Positions 25,595 to 33,786 of a stretch of DNA of 64,000 nt are shown one piece after another. The DNA is from Halorubrum salsamenti (GTDB lineage Archaea > Halobacteriota > Halobacteria > Halobacteriales > Haloferacaceae), in contig NZ_VCNL01000002.1 in assembly GCF_007671685.1 (NCBI RefSeq), positions 682,001-746,000 on the forward strand, written 5' to 3'. A model generated the notes under the pieces. The model saw only the letters and a list, made by a program, of their open reading frames with translations. It ran no database searches and had not been told where the DNA came from. The position numbers and the translations under genes were made by a program. The first letter of the stretch is position 1; each line of letters opens with the position of its first letter.

Positions 25595-26821
25595 TCATTC
25601 GCTCGGGGGCGTTTCCGATCCGCTGCGAGAACCGGATCCGCCGGATCCGGGATCGACACGCACGTTCGGCGCGGCGTCCGCGACGTCGGTTTCCTCGGAG
25701 TCGACGAGGTCGACATCGGAGAACTCGAACCGGGCGCCGCCGGCCCGGCTCTCGGTGACCGAGAGCTCCCAGCCGTGGGCCTCCGCGATGCGCTCGACGA
25801 TAGAGAGCCCGAAACCGGTCCCGTCTCTGTCGGTCGAGTGGCCCGGCTCGAAGACGGCGTCGCGCTCCGACGGGTCGATCCCCGTGCCGTCGTCGGCAAC
25901 GTAGAAGCCGTCCGGCAGCCGTCCCACGAACACCCGTAGCAACGGATCGCGGTCGGTCGCGCCCTCGGAACCGTCGTTCCCGGAACGGGGGACGGGTCCG
26001 TCGAAATCGGAGCGAGCGGTGGTGTCTCCACCGAACGTCTCGGTGTCGATGTCGTCGGTCGACCTTCCGGCACCCCGTTCGACGGAATCGCTCTCCGTCG
26101 ATTCCGACGTCCCGTGTTCGATCGCGTTGCGGAAGAGGTTCTCTAACGCCTGCCGGAGCCGGCTCCGATCGCACTCGATGGACGGCAGGGGCTCGTCAAC
26201 GACGAGGACGACGCCTTCTGGGGCACCGACCGTCTGCCACGCCCGATCCACGATGGTCCGGAGGTCGGCCGTCGCGGTCTCTTCGACCGATCGGCCCTCG
26301 CGAGCGAGCGCGAGGAGGTCGGAGATGAGGTCGTCCATGTAGTCGAGCGCGTCGTGCGCGCGGTCCAATCGCTCGTCCGCCTCCTCCCCGTCGAACTCTC
26401 GGGCGAGTTCGATGTTCCCGACGACGACGGAGAGCGGATTCCGCAGGTCGTGGGAGACCACGCTGGCGAACTCCTCTAACCGCTCCCGTTGCTGTTCGAG
26501 CTGTTTGCGGCGCTGGACCCGGTCGTCGGCGGGGAAGAGGTATCCGACGACGTCGCCGCTCTCGTCGCGCGCGCCGCGCTCGTGGATCCACTCGGACTCG
26601 TCACCGACCGTGAGCCGATACGTCACGTCGACCGCGCCCCCGTCGAGCGCGTCGCGAAGCCGCTCTCTGTCGTCCGGCTCGACGATCCGGAGCCAGTCAG
26701 ACCGCGTCAGGGTCTCCGGGTTCAGACGCGACTCGCCGGCGGCCTCAACGACAAGCCGCGTCGGGTCGCCGTCCGGTCGACGGTACGCGACTCCCGGTCG
26801 ACCTTCCATCGGCTGTGTCAC
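25595..26821 (-). CDS. PAS-containing sensor histidine kinase
   Basis: 408 residues from GTG 26821. A PAS-like sensor part (about 1-90, ending VGYLFPADDR) is followed by a coiled-coil linker, HisKA FASVVSHDLRNPLSVVVGN with the phospho-His, N box ENLFRNAIEHG, G1 YVADDGTGI and G2 GTGFGLSIVERI. Between the N box and G1 is an 80-residue Ser/Asp/Gly-rich insert; the C-terminus carries another acidic tail. No membrane helix, so cytoplasmic. Start: a TATA-like TTTATTAT at 26845-26852 places the transcript start next to this GTG; ATG 26809 is the alternative. No response regulator is adjacent. Confidence 0.88.
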   Translation of the reverse strand: MTQPMEGRPGVAYRRPDGDPTRLVVEAAGESRLNPETLTRSDWLRIVEPDDRERLRDALDGGAVDVTYRLTVGDESEWIHERGARDESGDVVGYLFPADDRVQRRKQLEQQRERLEEFASVVSHDLRNPLSVVVGNIELAREFDGEEADERLDRAHDALDYMDDLISDLLALAREGRSVEETATADLRTIVDRAWQTVGAPEGVVLVVDEPLPSIECDRSRLRQALENLFRNAIEHGTSESTESDSVERGAGRSTDDIDTETFGGDTTARSDFDGPVPRSGNDGSEGATDRDPLLRVFVGRLPDGFYVADDGTGIDPSERDAVFEPGHSTDRDGTGFGLSIVERIAEAHGWELSVTESRAGGARFEFSDVDLVDSEETDVADAAPNVRVDPGSGGSGSRSGSETPPSE

Positions 26822-26844
26822 ACGTAGTACAATTTCTGTAGAAT

Positions 26845-26852
26845 AATAAACC
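26845..26852 (-). promoter_or_regulatory. TATA-like box of the histidine kinase gene
   Basis: The minus strand reads TTTATTAT here, about 27 bases before the GTG at 26821, in an AT-rich stretch 26825-26900. This spacing fits a leaderless message and decides the start codon chosen. Confidence 0.55.
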
Positions 26853-27056
26853 TTTCTCAAATACCAGTTTAGTTACCAGTAACTCGATCGTTGAAATTTC
26901 ATAATACGCTCCCTAAAGCCGTTAAAAGAGCGTTTAGTGGGTGAAAACAAAGTTCATAGACAGGTCTCGCTGATATCGTATCACGTTCGAATCACGTGTC
27001 TGACGCCGTATGCGTCCGGAGCGCAGTTTTAATTCACGCTGGATTGTGGTACCGGT

Positions 27057-28136
27057 ATGCGCGCAGCGATCCTCCGCGAGTACGGCGAACCGCTCGACGT
27101 CCGCGAGGTCCCAGGGCCGGAGCCCGACCCAGACGGCGCCGTGGTCGACGTGGCGGCCTGCGGCGTCTGCCGAAGCGACTGGCACGCGTGGGCGGGCCAC
27201 GGGGAGTGGGCCGACGACCGCGTCCCTCGCGGGCAGGTACTCGGCCACGAGCCCGCCGGCGAGGTGGTCGCCGTCGGCGACTCGGTCGATCGATTCGCGC
27301 CGGGCGACCGCGTCGTCGTCCCGTTTTCGCTCGGCGACGGTACCTGCCCGCGCTGCCGCCGGGGACACGGGAACGTCTGCGACGACGGGCGAGCGCTCGG
27401 CTTCGAGCCCGACGCCCCCGGCGCGTTCGCCGAGCGGATCGCCGTTCCGGACGCCGACTACAACCTCGTCGAGCGCCCGCCGTGGCTCGACGCGACCGCA
27501 GCGGCCGCGCTCGGCTGTCGGTACATGACGGCCTACCACGCCCTCGCGGAGCGGGCCGGCCTCGGCGGCGGCGAGTGGCTGGCCGTCCACGGCTGCGGCG
27601 GCGTCGGGCTCTCGACGGTCCAGCTGGGCGACGCGCTCGGCGCGCGGATCGTCGCCGTCGACGTCGACGACGAAGCCCTCTCGCTCGCCCGGGATCTGGG
27701 CGCCGACGAGACCGTGAACCCGACCGACCTCGGTGACGGCGAAAAGGCGGTGCCGGACCGGGTCCGGGACCTGACCGACGGCGGGGCGGACGTCTCGGTC
27801 GACGCGCTCGGTATCGCCGAGACGTGCCGCAACTCGGTCCGGTCCGTGCGCCCCCGCGGGACCCACGTGCAGGTGGGACTGACCACCGAGGCCGAGCGCG
27901 GCGAGGTGTCGCTGCCGACCGACTGGATGACCCGTTGGGAGGTGTCGTTCGTCGGCTCGCGCGGGATGCCGCCGACCAGCTACGACGACCTGTTCGCGCT
28001 CGTCGAGGCGACCGACGTGGACCCCGCCGCGCTGGTGAGCGACGAGCTGGCGCTCTCGGAGGTCTCCGACCGGCTCGCCGCGATGGGCGAGTACGACGCC
28101 CGGGGCGTCGAGGTCGTCACCGACTTCGGGGGGTGA
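27057..28136 (+). CDS. Zinc-dependent alcohol dehydrogenase (MDR family)
   Basis: 359 residues. Catalytic zinc ligands Cys in VAACGVCRSDWHAW and His-Glu in VLGHEPAGEV; Rossmann loop VHGCGGVGLSTVQLGDALG. The structural zinc loop reads DGTCPRCRRGHGNVC: three Cys are kept while the first is Asp, an acceptable but weaker ligand. Closest to the Zn alcohol dehydrogenases acting on primary alcohols in haloarchaea; substrate unknown. TATA-like TTTTAATT at about 27028 lies roughly 27 bases upstream, consistent with a leaderless start at ATG 27057. Confidence 0.9.
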   Translation: MRAAILREYGEPLDVREVPGPEPDPDGAVVDVAACGVCRSDWHAWAGHGEWADDRVPRGQVLGHEPAGEVVAVGDSVDRFAPGDRVVVPFSLGDGTCPRCRRGHGNVCDDGRALGFEPDAPGAFAERIAVPDADYNLVERPPWLDATAAAALGCRYMTAYHALAERAGLGGGEWLAVHGCGGVGLSTVQLGDALGARIVAVDVDDEALSLARDLGADETVNPTDLGDGEKAVPDRVRDLTDGGADVSVDALGIAETCRNSVRSVRPRGTHVQVGLTTEAERGEVSLPTDWMTRWEVSFVGSRGMPPTSYDDLFALVEATDVDPAALVSDELALSEVSDRLAAMGEYDARGVEVVTDFGG

Positions 28137-28157
28137 GCGCCGTCCGAGCCCGGCGCC

Positions 28158-29084
28158 TCACTCCTCGCTTCCGGCGCCGAGCCCGGGGATCGCCACACGA
28201 TCTTCGACGCGGACCATCAGCTTCGACGCCGTGAGGACCAAGGCGAGGTACATGGCTCCCGTCACGAGGAAGATGAGCGTGTACCGGAACGTCTCGGCGG
28301 CGATCTGGTCGGCCCGGTAGTACAGCTCGGGGACCGTGATGAACCCCGCCAGCGACGAGTACTTGATCAGGTAAACGAACTCGTTGGTCCACGACGGGAT
28401 CGCGTACCGGAGCCCCTGCGGAAGCACGACGTGGTAGATCGTCTCCAGCTTCGAGAGGCCGATCGCCCGGCCCGCGGTGATCTGTCCCTCCTCGACGCTC
28501 TCTAAGGCGCCGCGGATGTACTCGGCCTGATACGCGGCCCCGTTGAGCGTGAACCCGAGGATCGCCACCCAGACCACGTCACGCGCGAACACCCCGGAGA
28601 CCGCGCCGGGGACGTAGCTCGCGAGGTTGAGCCCGTAGTAGAGCACGAACAGCTGCGCCAGAAGGGGAGTGCCTCGCAGCAGCTCCGTGTACGCCAGCGA
28701 GACCCACGACGAGAACCGACCGTACACGCGGGTCACCGCCAGCGGGACCGCGATCACGAACCCCAGCCCGAGACTCACGCCGGTTATGACGACCGTGAGC
28801 CACGTCCCCCGCGCAAGATCCGGCGTCATCTCGACGACGAAGGCGGCGTCGGCCGCGTAAGCGGCGAGCCCGGGAACTCCGGCGAGCGTCGCTTCGACGG
28901 CGGCAGGCGGGACCAGCGGCTGCCCGACCGGCACGAGAACCCCGCCCAGCCACCGATTGACCCAGCTCACGGCGAGCCAGCCCCAGAACAACGCGCCGGC
29001 GGCGACGAGGAGGAGCCGACCGACGGAGCGGTCGGACTCGGCCACGCGCTCCCGGACCGTCGCGGGTCTCGTCGCGCTCGACAT
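28158..29084 (-). CDS. Polar amino-acid ABC transporter permease
   Basis: 308 residues. Membrane subunit of a HisM/GlnP-type importer. Helices include LLLVAAGALFWGWLAVSWV and GTWLTVVITGVSLGLGFVIAVPLAV; the ATPase-contact (EAA) loop is EEGQITAGRAIGLSKLETIYHVVLPQGLRYAIP, and the family mark ELLRGTPLLAQLFVLYYGL is present. An N-terminal extension carries an extra helix compared with short GlnP proteins. Last gene of a four-gene operon, overlapping the ATPase gene by one base. Confidence 0.93.
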   Translation of the reverse strand: MSSATRPATVRERVAESDRSVGRLLLVAAGALFWGWLAVSWVNRWLGGVLVPVGQPLVPPAAVEATLAGVPGLAAYAADAAFVVEMTPDLARGTWLTVVITGVSLGLGFVIAVPLAVTRVYGRFSSWVSLAYTELLRGTPLLAQLFVLYYGLNLASYVPGAVSGVFARDVVWVAILGFTLNGAAYQAEYIRGALESVEEGQITAGRAIGLSKLETIYHVVLPQGLRYAIPSWTNEFVYLIKYSSLAGFITVPELYYRADQIAAETFRYTLIFLVTGAMYLALVLTASKLMVRVEDRVAIPGLGAGSEE

Positions 29085-29830
29085 CAGTCGTGACTCGCGA
29101 TCCGTTCGAGGAACCGGCCGGTCCGCTCCTCCTCGGGGCGTTCGAACAGCTGTTCGGGCGGCCCGCGTTCGACCACGCGGCCGTCGTCCAAGAAGACGAC
29201 CTCGTCGGCGACCGCGCGGGCGAAGCTCATCTCGTGGGTGACCACGAGCATCGTCATCCCCTCGTCGACGAGCCCGTGCATCACCTCCAGCACCTCGCCG
29301 ATGAGCTCGGGATCGAGCGCGCTCGTCGGCTCGTCGAACAGCATCAGCTTCGGCTCCATCGCCAGCGCGCGGGCGATGCCGACGCGCTGCTGTTGGCCGC
29401 CGGACAGCTCGGCGGGGTAGGAGTCGAACTGCTCACCGAGCCCGACGCGCTCCAGCTGGTCCTCGGCGCGCTCGCGGGCCTCCGTCTCCGAGAGGCCGAG
29501 CACGCGCCGCGGACCGAGCGCGACGTTGCCGACCGCGGTGAGGTGCGCGAACAGGTTGAACCCCTGGAACACCATCCCGACCTCGCGGCGGAGCTCGTCG
29601 ACGTCGAGGTCCGGCGAGAGCACCTCCTCGCCGTCCAGCAGGATCGAGCCCTCCTGCGCCTCCGCGAGGCGGTTGACGCACCGCAGCATGGTCGATTTCC
29701 CGGAGCCGGACGGCCCGATGAGGACGGTCACGTCGCCGCGGTCCATCTCGAAGGAGACGTCGTGGAGCACCTGCTCCTCGCCGTACCACTTCGAGACGTC
29801 CGTCACGCGGAGGAAGTCGTCGTCACTCAC
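29084..29830 (-). CDS. Polar amino-acid ABC transporter ATPase (GlnQ/HisP type)
   Basis: 248 residues. Walker A GPSGSGKSTML, Q-loop VFQGFNLFAHLT, signature LSGGQQQRVGIARALA, Walker B LMLFDEPTSALDPE and the H-loop VVTHEMSFA. Energises uptake by the two permeases flanking it in the operon; overlaps both neighbours (4 and 1 bases). The LFERPEEERTGRFLERI tail is usual for this amino-acid subfamily. Confidence 0.96.
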   Translation of the reverse strand: MSDDDFLRVTDVSKWYGEEQVLHDVSFEMDRGDVTVLIGPSGSGKSTMLRCVNRLAEAQEGSILLDGEEVLSPDLDVDELRREVGMVFQGFNLFAHLTAVGNVALGPRRVLGLSETEARERAEDQLERVGLGEQFDSYPAELSGGQQQRVGIARALAMEPKLMLFDEPTSALDPELIGEVLEVMHGLVDEGMTMLVVTHEMSFARAVADEVVFLDDGRVVERGPPEQLFERPEEERTGRFLERIASHD

Positions 29831-30624
29831 GTCGACTCCCCCTCCGGAATCGCGTAGTAGCTGCCGAGGCGGTCGAGCGCGCGGTTCGTCGTGAACGTGA
29901 GGACGAAGTAGATTGCACTGATGAAGAGAATGACTTCGAGCACCGCGGTCGTCTGCTCCGAGAACAGGTCGTATCCCCGGGTGAGCAGCTCCGCGAGCCC
30001 GATCGCGAACACGATGCTCGTGTCCTTCAACACGATGGTGAACTCGTTTTGAAAGCCCGGGATCGACCGGCGCAGGGCCTGCGGGACGACGACGTACCGG
30101 ACCGCCTCGAACCGCGAGAGCCCGAGCGAGCGACCCGCCTCCAGCTGGCCGTCGTCGACGCTGGCGAGGGTCGCCCGGAAGATCTGCGACTGGTAGGCGG
30201 CGCTGCGCAGGCCGAGCCCTAAGATTCCGGCCGTCATCGCCGAGGAGATCGAGACGACACCGAGGTTGATCTGCGGCACCCCGACGACGAAGTACATCAC
30301 GATGAGGATCACGACGATAGGCGTCCCGCGCAGCACGACGCCCGCGACGTTCACCGCCCGTTTGAGATACCCGTCGCCGTACACCTCGACCGCGCCCGCC
30401 GGGAACCCGACGACGAAGCCGAGGAGGATCGAGGCGACCGTGAGTCCGATGGTCAACAGAGCGCCGACACCGAGGTAGTCGGCGTTCCTGAAGACGAACT
30501 CCCAGTCGACGGCGTCGCCGACGAACGCGGTCGAGAGCCCGGTCGGTGGGGCCACGGCCGTCGCCCGGGCCGCGGCGCCGAGGCTCTCGACCGCCGCGAG
30601 CGCGAGCGTCCCCGCGACCGACAT
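29827..30624 (-). CDS. Polar amino-acid ABC transporter permease
   Basis: 265 residues, second membrane subunit. The EAA loop is DDGQLEAGRSLGLSRFEAVRYVVVPQALRRSIP and the family mark VLRGTPIVVILIVMYFVVG is present. About five or six helices. Stop overlaps the ATPase start by four bases, and the start is just below the binding-protein stop, so the order is binding protein, permease, ATPase, permease. Two different permeases imply a heterodimeric channel. Confidence 0.93.
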   Translation of the reverse strand: MSVAGTLALAAVESLGAAARATAVAPPTGLSTAFVGDAVDWEFVFRNADYLGVGALLTIGLTVASILLGFVVGFPAGAVEVYGDGYLKRAVNVAGVVLRGTPIVVILIVMYFVVGVPQINLGVVSISSAMTAGILGLGLRSAAYQSQIFRATLASVDDGQLEAGRSLGLSRFEAVRYVVVPQALRRSIPGFQNEFTIVLKDTSIVFAIGLAELLTRGYDLFSEQTTAVLEVILFISAIYFVLTFTTNRALDRLGSYYAIPEGEST

Positions 30625-30625
30625 C

Positions 30626-31429
30626 CTACTCCTGCCCGAACCAGGTGTTGGTTATCTCCTCGTACGTACCGTCGTCGCGAACGGTCGCGAGACCGTCGTT
30701 GAGCGACGACTGGAGCTCCGACTCGCCCTGCCGGAGGCCGAATCCGAACTCTTCGCCGGTCTCCTCGACGAACGCGATCGCGACGTCCCGGTTGGCGGCG
30801 AACGTCTCCGCGACGGGAGTGTCGATCACGACGGCGTCGATGTTCTCGTTTTCGAGGTCCTCGACCGCGAGAACGTAGCTACCGTACGTGCGGTAGTCGT
30901 CCTCGGAGACGAGGCCGGGCTCGATGAGGTTCGACTCGACCTGTCCGGCCCCGGTTGTCCCCGACTGCGCGCCCACGTTGACGCCCTCGAAGTCCTCCCA
31001 CGACTCGGGCTGGAAGCTACCGCCCCCACGCACGAGGATCGCCTGATCGGACTCCCAGTAGGGGTCGGAGAAGGCGATCGTCTCCAAGCGCTCCTCGTTG
31101 ATCGTCATCGCGGCCGCGATCACGTCGATCTCCTCGTTCTGGGTGAGCGCCGGGATGAGCGAGTCGAACTCGAAGGTCTCCCACTCGGCGAGCTCGTACT
31201 CGGTCTCGGCGACGACGGCTTCCAGCAGGTCGATGTCGAAGCCGATCAGCTCGCCGTCTTCCTGCATCTCGAACGGCGGGAAACCGGGCGCGGTCCCCGG
31301 GGTGATCGTGGTGCCGCTCCCGCCGCCGCCGAGACAGCCGGCGACTCCGGTCAGTCCGACGGCACTCGACGCTCCGGTGAGCTTCAGGTACGTCCGACGG
31401 CTCATGTCGGTCCGCGTGCGGCGTGACAT
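30626..31429 (-). CDS. Amino-acid ABC transporter substrate-binding lipoprotein
   Basis: 267 residues from ATG 31429, or 259 from ATG 31405; both starts keep a Tat motif (MSRRTYLKLTG) and the lipobox VAGC, after which a Gly-rich linker leads into the type II periplasmic-binding fold: FPPFEMQEDGELIGFDIDLLEAV, DVIAAAMTINEERLETIAFSDPY and VGAQSGTTGAGQVE. It should sit outside the membrane, tethered by lipid, and deliver a polar amino acid to the permeases. Tat export of folded lipoproteins is the norm in haloarchaea. Confidence 0.93.
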   Translation of the reverse strand: MSRRTRTDMSRRTYLKLTGASSAVGLTGVAGCLGGGGSGTTITPGTAPGFPPFEMQEDGELIGFDIDLLEAVVAETEYELAEWETFEFDSLIPALTQNEEIDVIAAAMTINEERLETIAFSDPYWESDQAILVRGGGSFQPESWEDFEGVNVGAQSGTTGAGQVESNLIEPGLVSEDDYRTYGSYVLAVEDLENENIDAVVIDTPVAETFAANRDVAIAFVEETGEEFGFGLRQGESELQSSLNDGLATVRDDGTYEEITNTWFGQE

Positions 31430-31573
31430 ACCGGTGGGAGAACGGGAACCGATTTCAACCTTTCCTCCTCGGGCGGGTCGTCGCACCCGTTCCGGCGGGT
31501 TCTTCGTCGATCGGGCCGGTACGTCACTGGGAAATCGGCACGGAATCGACCGCGAGCGGACGGTCGAGAAGGC

Positions 31574-31613
31574 AGTCGCGGCGGCGGGGTTCAGTCGCGG
31601 CGGCGGGGTTCAG
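31574..31613 (+). repeat. Tandem 19-bp repeat, two copies
   Basis: AGTCGCGGCGGCGGGGTTC is present twice head to tail at 31574-31592 and 31593-31611, in the gap between the binding-protein start and the CtaA stop. No function seen; probably replication slippage. Confidence 0.85.
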
Positions 31614-31632
31614 ACGACCTCCCCGGACGAAC

Positions 31633-32526
31633 TCAGTCGCTCCGGACGGGCCCCGTCGTCGTCCCCTCGGAACTGAGCCCTTTCACCACCCACGCGGCGC
31701 CGAGCGCGAGCGCGGCGGCGACGCCGAGCGCGACGAGGTTGAGCCGCTGCCAGAACGCGGTGTACAACACCAGGTCGCGGCCCAGAAGCAGGGTGCCGAC
31801 CAGCGCGGCCATCGATCCGGCGGCGAGCAGGCGGACCGTCTTCGCGGTCGACCGGTCGACCCCTGCGTAGCCGCCGTTGACGGCCTCGGTGGCGTACGCG
31901 ACGGCCGCCACGAGCCCGAGGTGACCGGCGAGCCCGGTCGCGTAGAAGCCGGCCTGCGCGCCCGGCGAGTAGGTCACGAAGGGGACCGCCCGCGAGAACA
32001 CCGCGCTGGCGACGATCCCGACCGCGGCGACCCCGACCGCGGCCCGGAGCAGCCGCGGGGAACCGCGGCCGCCGCCCCAGATCGTCGCGAGTCCGAGCAG
32101 CGTGAAGATCGCCAGCGCGACGATCAGGTGGGCGGCGTGAGTCGACACCGTGTATCCGCCGGGAACGAGTCCGCCAACCGTGACGGTGATCGCGCCGACC
32201 GTGATCTGCAGCGGGAGGATCGCGACCGCGAGCGTCGCCGCCAGCCGGGTTCGGCGATCCCGACCCCCGAACCAGGTCCAGCCGGCGACCCCGATGATGA
32301 GGAAGCCGGTGACCATCGCCCACACGCGGTGGAACCACTCGATGAAGTCCGGGTTGATCGTCAACGTGGGGATGAGCTGGTCCGAACAGAGCGGCCACTG
32401 GGCCTGACACGCCAGCCCCGAGCCGGTCGCCGCGGTGTAGACGCCGAGCGCGAACAGCACCAGGGTCATCCCGGTCGTCGCCGCCGCGTATCGCCTGAAC
32501 GTCAGCCACGCGGGCCGAAGACTCAT
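31633..32526 (-). CDS. ctaA: Heme A synthase (COX15/CtaA family)
   Basis: 297 residues with eight hydrophobic helices. Oxidises the C8 methyl group of heme O to give heme A for terminal oxidases. Family features: the first helix with GVYTAATGSGLACQAQWPLC (paired Cys), heme-ligand His in IEWFHRVWAMVTG, VSTHAAHLIVALAIF and a later TGLAGHLGLVAA, four His in all at the expected places in a tandem four-helix arrangement. Stands alone, without ctaB or oxidase genes nearby. Confidence 0.9.
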   Translation of the reverse strand: MSLRPAWLTFRRYAAATTGMTLVLFALGVYTAATGSGLACQAQWPLCSDQLIPTLTINPDFIEWFHRVWAMVTGFLIIGVAGWTWFGGRDRRTRLAATLAVAILPLQITVGAITVTVGGLVPGGYTVSTHAAHLIVALAIFTLLGLATIWGGGRGSPRLLRAAVGVAAVGIVASAVFSRAVPFVTYSPGAQAGFYATGLAGHLGLVAAVAYATEAVNGGYAGVDRSTAKTVRLLAAGSMAALVGTLLLGRDLVLYTAFWQRLNLVALGVAAALALGAAWVVKGLSSEGTTTGPVRSD

Positions 32527-32642
32527 TGGTCGAGTTCGGGTTTGAGCGCACTTAGACCGTTCGGACGCTCCGGGAAGGCGGGAACGCGACGTGCGAGGCG
32601 AGGACCTTCACAGATCCGTTTCTACTTATAAAGATCGGGCGG

Positions 32643-32930
32643 GGCGCGTGCCTCCGAGTGGCCGCCGACGGCGGCCGCGAGGAGCACGCGCGAGGGAGTC
32701 GCTGGCGGCGGCAGCCGCCAGCGACGAGGCTGGGGAGGTGTGAGGCTGTGCGGTTGCGGGCGGGTGGGACTCAAAGGGGCAGCCGCGAGGACGAAGGCGC
32801 GGGACGCAAGGACCGCAAGGAGGGAGCGGAGCGACCGACTGAGGACCGCAGCGACCGCACCGAGTCCTCGCGGCTGGGGCTTTGGAGGTGTTCGCCGCCG
32901 ATCCAGCATCAGCGACTTATAAGCGATCGA
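32643..32930 (+). repeat. Dispersed structured repeat element, copy B (noncoding)
   Basis: The 432 bases between ctaA and the next gene hold this second copy of the element at 7880-8310. Shared blocks in the same order: GGCGCGTGCCT, CACGCGCGAGGGAGTCGC, a perfect hairpin TCGCTGGCGGC-GGCA-GCCGCCAGCGA (32699-32724), GACGAGGCTGGGGAGG, CAAAGGGGCAG, GAGGACGAAGGCG, CTGGGGCTTTGGAGGTGTTC and a closing GACTTATAA. The stem corresponding to 7895-7911 is kept with a different sequence. Short open frames inside are not conserved as protein. Confidence 0.75.
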
Positions 32931-32958
32931 CAGTTACCTCAACAACGACCTCCGAGAC

Positions 32959-33414
32959 TTATCCCGACAGTTCCCGCTTCGCTCTCCGCGCCCGGTCCGA
33001 CATCTCCTCGTTGCTCTCCACGTCGGCGAGGGTCTCGATCGCCTCAAGCTGCCGCACCGAGTCGTCGAGGAACGAGAGCACGTCGCCGGTGTAGGCGTAC
33101 ACCATATAGTCGTCGCTCATCACGTCCACGATCGCCTGCGGACCGAGCCCCTCGGCCCGGAGCTCCAACACGTACCGCATGAACTTCTCCTCCGGGCAGC
33201 CGCAGTAGGGGTTCGCCTGACAGTCGCAGTCGAGGAAGTCCTCCGCGAAGTCCAGGATCCGGTCCCGCGTCGTCTCGTCGAGCTTCGAGAGCCCGTCGCC
33301 GGTGAACAGCATGTCGAGGGTCGCGCCGGCGAAGGCCCCCTTCGGGATGTTCGTCTCCAGCTGGGAGGCGAGCTGCCGGTGGTTCTTCACGTAGATCTTG
33401 TCGGTGAACGCCAC
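32959..33414 (-). CDS. Conserved haloarchaeal protein with Cys cluster (DUF5814-like)
   Basis: 151 residues. I start at GTG 33414 (VAFTDKIYVKNHRQL) because a TTTTACT box lies about 30 bases upstream and the longer reading runs into that promoter. The protein is helical; the middle carries CDCQANPYCGCPEEKF, four Cys in 11 residues, a likely metal or cluster site. I believe the family is the one catalogued as DUF5814, from memory. The sequence after the Cys cluster (KFMRYVLELRAEGLGPQAIVD) is the best conserved-looking helix. Function unknown. Confidence 0.75.
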   Translation of the reverse strand: MAFTDKIYVKNHRQLASQLETNIPKGAFAGATLDMLFTGDGLSKLDETTRDRILDFAEDFLDCDCQANPYCGCPEEKFMRYVLELRAEGLGPQAIVDVMSDDYMVYAYTGDVLSFLDDSVRQLEAIETLADVESNEEMSDRARRAKRELSG

Positions 33415-33572
33415 GGTTACCCGCGGATACGCCGGCTGGGAGTAAAAGCGGCGTGGTCGTCGGGGCAATTGGCGTCCCGACCGACGGAGACGATCACCGG
33501 ACGCTACCGCGTCACACGCACGTCCGGGAGTCGTAACGGTTATTTATCAAAGCGGGATAGATATCGACGCGT

Positions 33573-33646
33573 GTCCGGGTTAGGGTAGTGGACTATCCTT
33601 CAGCCTTGTGGAGGCTGAGACGCGGGTTCGATTCTCGCACCCGGAC
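33573..33646 (+). tRNA. tRNA-His (anticodon GTG)
   Basis: 74 bases counting the extra 5' G(-1), which pairs with C73, the identity element of tRNA-His. Acceptor TCCGGGT/ACCCGGA; D arm GGGTAGTGGACTATCC; anticodon stem CAGCC/GGCTG with loop TTGTGGA, so GTG; T arm GCGGG-TTCGATT-CTCGC. A TTATTTATC box lies about 30 bases upstream (33540) and TTTT follows at 33648-33651. Confidence 0.95.
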
Positions 33647-33754
33647 CTTTTCCGACGAACGGAGTGAGGAGCGAAAAGTCCGGAAGGCGAGATTGAATCA
33701 TGCGAGACGAGCGGAGCGAGTCTCGCTCGGGTTCGATTCTCGCACCCGGACCTT
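33623..33754 (+). repeat. Duplicated tRNA-His 3' end (possible att scar)
   Basis: The 27 bases from the T arm through the acceptor and just beyond (start CGGGTTCGATTCTCGC) occur at 33623-33649 inside the gene and again, identically, at 33728-33754. The 78 bases between are unrelated to tRNA and contain a GAGACGAGCGGAGCGAGTCTC palindrome-like segment. A repeat of exactly the 3' part of a tRNA is what integrases of the tyrosine family leave as attL/attR. No integrase remains. Confidence 0.75.
33648..33651 (+). terminator. Oligo-T after tRNA-His
   Basis: Four Ts immediately follow the mature 3' end and could end the tRNA transcript. Short, so only tentative. Confidence 0.35.
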
Positions 33755-33786
33755 CTTCGAAACGCCGCTTTCGAACAGCGACGCGG

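Noticed and set aside
26822-26860. Upstream extension of the histidine kinase to a TTG at 26860
   Set aside because: It would run through the TATA box and AT-rich promoter; the GTG at 26821 fits a leaderless message.
32740-32922. 60-codon frame inside repeat element copy B
   Set aside because: The corresponding frame is not kept in copy A, whereas hairpins are; the element is better read as noncoding.
33653-33727. Possible second tRNA or gene after tRNA-His
   Set aside because: Only the 3' 27 bases of the tRNA are repeated; no D or anticodon arm precedes the second copy.
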